This document shows positions 1-4,715 of a stretch of DNA of 8,541 bases, in pieces. The stretch's first letter is position 1, and the number at the start of each line of letters is the position of its first letter. The DNA comes from Euryarchaeota archaeon UBA173. Lineage in GTDB: Archaea; Thermoplasmatota; Poseidoniia; Poseidoniales; Thalassarchaeaceae. Made by a program: the position numbers and the translations under genes. The stretch covers positions 1 to 8,541 of the forward strand of contig DAJH01000011.1 in the NCBI GenBank assembly GCA_002498925.1, in the 5' to 3' direction. The notes beneath the pieces were generated by a model. The model did not search any database, was not told the origin of the DNA, and was given only the letters and a program-made list of their open reading frames with translations.

Positions 1-740
1 CCGTCCCTCTGAGCAACAACTAGAAGGACGGATTTTGGAGTTCTTCTCCTTCGCCCCCTCATTGTGCCTTTTCCTGCTCTAACTGAGCGGCCCTCCTTGG
101 CCCGCCTTAGGTCTTCGCCGAGGCCGATGCCCTCCATCATAGCGACAAACTTTCGCGTCGAATACTGCAATGGCATGGATTCGATATCATACTTCTCGGT
201 GGAGCCATCCCTGGATTCTGAGTATCCGTCCACAATGATTGGGAAGTTGACGCCCTCGTCGAATCTGTGTCCTCTGGAAGCGACCATCTCTGAGTTGGCT
301 GTAGCAGCGATTGCTGAATCCCTGGCTACAGATCTCTGCTTTGAGTTTAATTTCTGTGACCAGTCCTTTTCCACCTTGGGTCCGTGGGCGCGACGCCCGC
401 CCCTTGTGTGGGGGTTCTGGGCACCGGTTTTCTGACCGGTCTTCCTCATAATCCTCGAGACACCTCGTCCCTTGCCCCACCACTCTACAGAGTGCTTCAT
501 TCCAGGCTGGGGTGCTTTCTTTCCATCGTGCTCCCTGTGCCCGTATGGCTGACGTCTGTTAGCCCTTGAGGAATGCACGGCAGAGCGTATTAGGTCCTCT
601 CTGATATTTGCAGAGAAAACTTCTGGGAGGTTGACTGCCTTGCCTAGCTTAGCTTCAACACTGAACGACTCTGCCAGAAGTCCAGCATCCATCTCCTCCT
701 GCTCTACGGAGTTTACCAGATTGTATGCCTTTACCTTCAT
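1..740 (-). CDS. rpl4: Large ribosomal subunit protein uL4 (archaeal L4), 3' end cut by the window edge
   Basis: Structural protein of the 50S subunit that binds 23S rRNA and sends an extended loop toward the exit tunnel. Reading the minus strand from the ATG at 740 gives about 246 codons without a stop up to base 1. Family landmarks are RANRRQPYG (residues 59-67), the loop GKGRGVSRIMRKTG (89-102), RGGRRAHGPKVEKDW (113-127) and GKGTMRGRRRRTPKSVLLVV (223-242). Archaeal L4 usually runs about 250-270 residues, so only the C-terminal few dozen residues should be missing. The start is fixed by homology at MKVKAYNL and by a Shine-Dalgarno sequence AAGGAGT 8 bases upstream, which lies inside the last codons of rpl3. 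The rpl3 stop and this ATG are 4 bases apart, so the two genes are almost certainly cotranscribed and probably translationally coupled. The order L3-L4 is the usual head of the archaeal S10-type operon. Identification is firm. Confidence 0.95.
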   Translation of the reverse strand, partial: MKVKAYNLVNSVEQEEMDAGLLAESFSVEAKLGKAVNLPEVFSANIREDLIRSAVHSSRANRRQPYGHREHDGKKAPQPGMKHSVEWWGKGRGVSRIMRKTGQKTGAQNPHTRGGRRAHGPKVEKDWSQKLNSKQRSVARDSAIAATANSEMVASRGHRFDEGVNFPIIVDGYSESRDGSTEKYDIESMPLQYSTRKFVAMMEGIGLGEDLRRAKEGRSVRAGKGTMRGRRRRTPKSVLLVVAQRD

Positions 741-744
741 GATA

Positions 745-1821
745 TCACACTCCTTGCTTACTCGAAGTACTGACGTATGTCAGGACAACTTCAGAGAGTT
801 CACCCCTAGGGCGTATTGGGTCCCTGAATCTCAGCATTCGCTTCGCAGGACCTGGTAGGCTTCCTTGTATCAGGATATAGGGATTGGTTACTTCCCCATA
901 GTGGAGGAAGCCGCCCGCAGGGGTTATGTCGGACTCCTCTGGGTTGGAGATCCTTAGGATCCTCTTGTTTAGCTCAGTACGCTGATGGTAGCCCACCTGG
1001 CCTGCTTGGGGGACCGTCTTCCTCACGTAGCCAGTACCGAAGTCCCCAAGGTTTCCGGCCTGGCGTCGGCGCTTGCTGTTCTTGTGGCTCAGGAGTTTCA
1101 CTCCCCACCTCTTGACAGCTCCCTGCCAGCCCTTGCCCTTTGTTATACCTACAACATCGACATCTTGACCTGCCTGCCAAACGTCCTCGACCGTGATCTC
1201 GCCTCCAAGCCTTTCAATGGACCACTCCATCTTTGAGTCGTTATCTCCGCCCGTTAGTCCAACTTCCATAATCTCAGGAGTCTTGCCGGGAACACTCTTC
1301 ACCAGTGATGGCTGAGTGGCGACAATAAGTCTGACATCACACAAATCTGACTGCTTGAGAGCATCCATTGCTTCATCCGGGGAGCCTGATCTGTTTGGGA
1401 TTCTTCCCCCTCTCATTGCTGGCTTCCTGCCCTGTTCAGCATCCCTCTCGCCGCGAGTTTGGTTTGCGAACCTTGGCATTAGTCCGTCGGGGCCTTTCTC
1501 ACTCATGTCCGCCCAAACCTCTCCGGCAGTTTGCATTCCATAGGGAGTCATCCTGTAGCCCCTGACTGCTAGAACCTTCATTGGAGGGGACTCTACTACT
1601 GTGACGGCCTTTCTGACTTCCTGACCTGCTGATGTGGAGTTACTGTTCGTATCTCTGAGAAGGACGTGCGTCATTCCAGCCTTCCAACCAGCGAATCCGA
1701 GGACTCTGATGTCAGAGTCGGAAGTCTCGGGCCACGCCTGTATTCTACCGTACTTCCTGAGTGCCCTCTTACGTGGGCTAAAGCCCATGCTACCTCGGCG
1801 GGGTCTACTCTTGTCGGCCAT
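745..1821 (-). CDS. rpl3: Large ribosomal subunit protein uL3 (archaeal L3)
   Basis: uL3 is an early-assembling 50S protein whose extended loop reaches the peptidyl-transferase centre. With the start chosen here the protein is 358 residues, slightly long but normal for archaea. It opens MADKSRPRRGSMGFSPRKRA, the classic archaeal/eukaryotic N-terminus. Other landmarks are the internal GFAGWKAGMTHV, the core signature GITKGKGWQGAVKRWGVKLL, and TVPQAGQVGYHQRTELNKRI. Where many homologues carry a GPW-type motif before the TVP.AGQ.G segment, this protein reads GNLGDFGTGY. A reading frame continues upstream to a GTG at 1842, but the strong AAGGAGG site lies within that extension and sits 7 bases before the ATG at 1821, so 1821 is the start. 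It is the first gene of the operon in this window, with rpl4 following after 4 bases. Regulation may act through the structured leader (1822 to about 1985). Confidence 0.97.
   Translation of the reverse strand: MADKSRPRRGSMGFSPRKRALRKYGRIQAWPETSDSDIRVLGFAGWKAGMTHVLLRDTNSNSTSAGQEVRKAVTVVESPPMKVLAVRGYRMTPYGMQTAGEVWADMSEKGPDGLMPRFANQTRGERDAEQGRKPAMRGGRIPNRSGSPDEAMDALKQSDLCDVRLIVATQPSLVKSVPGKTPEIMEVGLTGGDNDSKMEWSIERLGGEITVEDVWQAGQDVDVVGITKGKGWQGAVKRWGVKLLSHKNSKRRRQAGNLGDFGTGYVRKTVPQAGQVGYHQRTELNKRILRISNPEESDITPAGGFLHYGEVTNPYILIQGSLPGPAKRMLRFRDPIRPRGELSEVVLTYVSTSSKQGV
749..755 (-). promoter_or_regulatory. Ribosome binding site of rpl4
   Basis: AAGGAGT on the minus strand, 8 bases before the rpl4 ATG at 740. 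It overlaps the final codons of rpl3, which supports coupling of the two ribosomal protein genes. Confidence 0.8.
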
Positions 1822-1828
1822 TTCTAGT

Positions 1829-1835
1829 CCTCCTT
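1829..1835 (-). promoter_or_regulatory. Ribosome binding site of rpl3, decides the start
   Basis: AAGGAGG on the minus strand, 7 bases upstream of the ATG at 1821. It lies inside the longer possible reading frame that starts with GTG at 1842, so that longer start is very unlikely. Confidence 0.85.
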
Positions 1836-1848
1836 GTATCACCGATTC

Positions 1849-1864
1849 AGGCCGTAAACGGCCT
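1849..1864 (-). promoter_or_regulatory. Hairpin just upstream of the rpl3 ribosome binding site
   Basis: The minus strand reads AGGCCGTTTACGGCCT, a perfect 6-bp stem with a TTTA loop, ending about 14 bases before the Shine-Dalgarno sequence of rpl3. GC-rich hairpins in this position are candidates for translational control of ribosomal protein operons. The structure is seen directly, but its role is an inference. Confidence 0.45.
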
Positions 1865-1905
1865 TTACCGGGCCCAATACGTCAGGGAGGCACCGTGACA
1901 CCACG

Positions 1906-1929
1906 CCGGCTTTCCGAATGGTCAGCCGG
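1906..1929 (-). promoter_or_regulatory. Second leader hairpin upstream of rpl3
   Basis: CCGGCT and AGCCGG form a perfect 6-bp stem closing a 12-base loop (GACCATTCGGAA on the minus strand). It would lie in the rpl3 leader if transcription begins near 1980. A weak 5-bp stem (CTCAC/GTGAG) is also present at 1970-1982. No known ribosomal leader family could be assigned by eye. Confidence 0.35.
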
Positions 1930-2002
1930 TTCCGAGGATGCTTTTGCAGAGCCTACAGGTGTCTGGTACCTCACGTAGTGAGCGGCCTTGCGACTAACAT
2001 AC

Positions 2003-2012
2003 CCTATATGAA
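2003..2012 (-). promoter_or_regulatory. Candidate TATA box for the rpl3-rpl4 operon
   Basis: The minus strand reads TTCATATAGG, the best A/T-rich TATA-like match between the divergent genes. Archaeal spacing would place the transcription start near 1980 and give a leader of about 160 bases containing the hairpins at 1849-1864 and 1906-1929. Assigned by position and composition only. Confidence 0.35.
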
Positions 2013-2030
2013 CGAATCGGGATGGATTCG
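2013..2030. repeat. Inverted repeat in the divergent promoter region (CGAATC-N6-GATTCG)
   Basis: Perfect 6-base arms separated by six bases, immediately upstream of the candidate TATA box of the ribosomal operon and upstream of the helicase gene on the other strand. It could be a dimeric regulator site or part of a short RNA structure. Function unknown. Confidence 0.5.
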
Positions 2031-2033
2031 GTA

Positions 2034-2048
2034 CACCCCTTAGGGGTG
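2034..2048. repeat. Perfect palindrome CACCCCTTAGGGGTG
   Basis: Two 7-base arms around a single central T, three bases from the inverted repeat at 2013-2030 and about 60 bases before the helicase start. Together they are a candidate operator pair in the divergent control region. The symmetry is seen directly and the role is inferred. Confidence 0.5.
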
Positions 2049-2107
2049 GTAATCTAGAAATAACCTAGTGAAACAATTTTCTACCCTGAATTTGAGTCGT
2101 TACATCC

Positions 2108-3853
2108 GTGCGACCAACTGTGTGCCATCCGATGCTCTCTCAGGGTACGATTGAGGCCCGAGCTTACCAGCTTGAAGCGGTAGATGAAGCCCTATCGGGT
2201 TCGATGATGCTGGTGTTGCCGACTGCGGCCGGTAAGACCGCAGTCGCTTGGATGACGATAGTTGAGTCACTGAAACGAAATGACGGTTGGGCTCTGATGA
2301 TAGCCCCTACTGTAGCATTGGTGCATCAGCACCTTGGCGGAATATTGGGGGTAGTTGATTTTCGAGAGGGGGTCGAGCCAATTTCAGTTACTGGAAGAGA
2401 TCCCCCTTCTAAGAGAGAGAGGATGTGGGGGTCATCAAAATTGATAGTGGCTACGCCCCAAGTGGTGCGCAATGATGTGGAAAGAGGTGTTCTCGATCTT
2501 GCAGAATGTTGTTTGTTGGTTTTGGATGAGGTTCACCATTGTACGGGGAGCCACGCAATGGCGATGGTTTCTGATATGTATTTGTCAATGCGCGAGGAGC
2601 CGCTTGTCTTGGGGGCGACAGCTAGCCCGGGATTTAGGTCCGAGGACGTCAGAGAAATTTGCTCTAGGATGGGAGCAGGGAGGATTCACATCAGGAGTTC
2701 GGAAGAGCCCATGCTGAGCGAATACCTCTCTGACTTGGAAGTGGATGAAGTAACTGTCAGAGTCCCGCAAGAAATCAGAAATTTGGCAGAGCCCCTCCGG
2801 CTTTGGCAAACTGGGATTGTGGATCAGCAAAGACGGTTGGGGAGATATGTAATGACTGGTGCAATCAGTTTTTCTGGGCTTTCGAACGCCATGGACAGAT
2901 CCCAGGTTGCAATCTCTCGTGGAGAGTCTAGTGCATACAAATCAATGTCGCAAATAGCCACGGCGATGAGATTGCATCACCTCATCAACTGCCTGCTCAG
3001 CCAGGGCATTTCAGCTTCCAGGGAATTCCTGGACAGGATGGAGATGGGGGAGGACGGCAGCAAAAAGTCAGTTCTCGCCTTTCTAAGGGACCCCCGAATC
3101 AGGGAATTGAGGAAATCAATCTCTGAAATGGGCGAATCACATTCTAAGATGGGAGCTGTAAGAAGACTGGTGAGAGAGAGAATAAGGAGGGGGGGAGATT
3201 CCAGAGTGATTGTTTTCGCCAGTTACAGGGATACAATATCTTCACTCAACGATGCCCTTGATGGCCTAGAAGGGGTAAGTTCGGTTCAATTCGTAGGGCA
3301 ATCCAGCAGAGGGGGGAGGGAGGGGCTATCTCCGAAAAAGCAAGTTGAGAGGCTGGATAGTTTCAGATCAGGGGAGTCGAATGTCTTACTTGCCACTTCA
3401 ATAGGTGAAGAGGGACTAGACATTCCTGCGGCTGATTTGGTAATATTCTACGAGCCGGTCTCAAGTGAGATTAGGACAATACAGAGGAGGGGGAGGACTG
3501 GTCGAAGGAGGCTCGGAGAGGTAGTTGTGCTGATAGCTGAAGACACTCGTGACGAAGGCTCTATGGCGGCTGCAAAGAGAAAGGAGAAGGGCATGCAGAG
3601 GGCTGTACATCGAGTCAGGAGGGGGCTCCCCCGGGGCCATCATTCAGATTTATCAAATCTAGATTCATTCATGATTCTTGGAGAAGGTCAAATGCCCGCG
3701 TCTGACTTTGTTACCTCTGAAAGGGAGAGGAATCGCCCCGAAATAATCGTCGAGGACCGGACCGACCTGCCCATTGGCGAGGCGGATAGTTCGGGACCAT
3801 TGGATCCGAGCACGTTCAGGCCCAGGGGCCAATCTGGCTTGGAAGATTTCTGA
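2108..3853 (+). CDS. Hef/FANCM/Mph1-family superfamily 2 DNA helicase, helicase-only form
   Basis: Family members remodel stalled forks and branched DNA using ATP, and many archaeal Hef proteins carry a C-terminal XPF nuclease as well. The 581-residue product has the N-terminal Hef signature HPMLSQGTIEARAYQ (7-21), Walker A PTAAGKT (38-44), a DEVH box (140-143) and motif III TAS (171-173). A helical insert typical of Hef lies at about 205-345. The second helicase domain has VIVFASYRDT (367-376), ATSIGEEGLDIP (429-440), FYEPVSSEIRTIQRRGRTGR (447-466) and RDEGSMA (481-487). No XPF nuclease core or helix-hairpin-helix follows, although PEIIVEDR (544-551) resembles the start of one. The start is a GTG. 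An in-frame ATG at 2132 is possible but would remove the HP of the family signature. No Shine-Dalgarno is visible, so the transcript may be leaderless. It is divergent from the ribosomal operon and convergent with the next gene. The family call is firm, but the exact cellular role is inferred. Confidence 0.92.
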   Translation: MRPTVCHPMLSQGTIEARAYQLEAVDEALSGSMMLVLPTAAGKTAVAWMTIVESLKRNDGWALMIAPTVALVHQHLGGILGVVDFREGVEPISVTGRDPPSKRERMWGSSKLIVATPQVVRNDVERGVLDLAECCLLVLDEVHHCTGSHAMAMVSDMYLSMREEPLVLGATASPGFRSEDVREICSRMGAGRIHIRSSEEPMLSEYLSDLEVDEVTVRVPQEIRNLAEPLRLWQTGIVDQQRRLGRYVMTGAISFSGLSNAMDRSQVAISRGESSAYKSMSQIATAMRLHHLINCLLSQGISASREFLDRMEMGEDGSKKSVLAFLRDPRIRELRKSISEMGESHSKMGAVRRLVRERIRRGGDSRVIVFASYRDTISSLNDALDGLEGVSSVQFVGQSSRGGREGLSPKKQVERLDSFRSGESNVLLATSIGEEGLDIPAADLVIFYEPVSSEIRTIQRRGRTGRRRLGEVVVLIAEDTRDEGSMAAAKRKEKGMQRAVHRVRRGLPRGHHSDLSNLDSFMILGEGQMPASDFVTSERERNRPEIIVEDRTDLPIGEADSSGPLDPSTFRPRGQSGLEDF

Positions 3854-3854
3854 G

Positions 3855-4715
3855 TCAATCACCAATTACAGCGACTCTTGTCCTTAGTTGGGCGAACCTG
3901 GTATTGTGATGGCCCATGGCGAAGGAGAGCATCTCGGTAAGGTGGATCACGGGGATGTTGGTACTAAGGCCAGACGACCTACCTGCCTTGCCTTGGTAGA
4001 TATCGAGAACCGAATGCGATAGGTTGCAGGCACTGACCACCAGCTGCGCGCCCTCTTCCTTTGCTTCGGAAAGTACGGCCGCAGCCTGCCTCAACACCGT
4101 TCCCTCCTCAGAGAGTAATCCAGGCGCCCCCACGCTTGCAGTCCTGCCTTCCCAGTCCACTGGTGAGCCGCCGATAGCTGAGATCAGCATCTCCATGTAT
4201 TCGGGGTCATGCACGTCATCCTCGCCGCAAGCCCCCTTTCTCTGGACGTAGGGGCTGTAATAGCCAGCCACCCTCATATCGAGTGGATTGATAGCTAATT
4301 TCTCAACCTTGTCAAGACCTATCTCATCCACTAGTACGTGAAGAAGGTGGTTTACCTCGGTGCCCCCTGAGAATGTCATCCCGCATGTCCTCGAAAGTAT
4401 GTCATTGACCTCCTGCATGAGCAGCGGGTCGTTCCTCAGCGAGTCTAGGTCTTCCTGGAGATTTCCGGCAGTAGCGGCACAAGGAGTAAGAATTTCCAAG
4501 CCCATGGACTCTGCCATTGCAAAGGTGCGGGCGTTCAGGGTTATCTGCAGCTTCCTGTTCGCTTGACGGATGATACCGGCCCCACATGACGTGGCGCCCT
4601 CCAATGGAGTAAGGATCAGGCCGAGAGTCCGCGCTATTGGCGTCATAGTCTCAGCCACCTCGGGTGAGCCACTATGAGCGACATTTCCCGGATGGTATGC
4701 ATACTTCAATGCCAT
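3855..4715 (-). CDS. HdrB/SdhE-like CCG-domain protein with most cluster cysteines lost
   Basis: Resembles subunit B of heterodisulfide reductase and the SdhE-type subunit of non-classical succinate dehydrogenases, built from two CCG domains. In HdrB each domain holds a noncubane [4Fe-4S] cluster. Framework motifs persist: YHPG (7-10), ATSCGAG (41-47), NARTFAMAES (61-70), ILTPCAAT (75-82), VAGYYSP (149-155), VDWEGR (186-191) and SACNLSHSVLDIYQ (228-241). The ligand positions read N11, S43-C44, C79 and T82 in the first domain, and S154, S194-V195, C230 and S233 in the second. So only three of ten cysteines remain, and the second domain keeps one. Two other cysteines (111, 163) are outside the motifs. 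The length (286) matches the family, and the frame is intact, so this is not an obvious pseudogene. The ATG overlaps the stop of the upstream gene (TGATG), there is no strong Shine-Dalgarno, and coupled translation is likely. A structural or thiol role, or a different cofactor, is possible. Confidence 0.82.
   Translation of the reverse strand: MALKYAYHPGNVAHSGSPEVAETMTPIARTLGLILTPLEGATSCGAGIIRQANRKLQITLNARTFAMAESMGLEILTPCAATAGNLQEDLDSLRNDPLLMQEVNDILSRTCGMTFSGGTEVNHLLHVLVDEIGLDKVEKLAINPLDMRVAGYYSPYVQRKGACGEDDVHDPEYMEMLISAIGGSPVDWEGRTASVGAPGLLSEEGTVLRQAAAVLSEAKEEGAQLVVSACNLSHSVLDIYQGKAGRSSGLSTNIPVIHLTEMLSFAMGHHNTRFAQLRTRVAVIGD

Noticed and set aside
1930..1990. Minus-strand reading with CRLCKSILGTG, resembling a small zinc-binding motif, and a neighbouring 29-codon GTG frame
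   Set aside because: The Cys frame has an upstream stop and no start codon; the GTG frame has no ribosome binding site or recognisable product. Both lie in the probable rpl3 leader.
1843..2107. Possible tRNA in the divergent intergenic region because of GGTTCCGA and several stems
   Set aside because: No cloverleaf could be built; the acceptor, D and anticodon arms are not in the right places.
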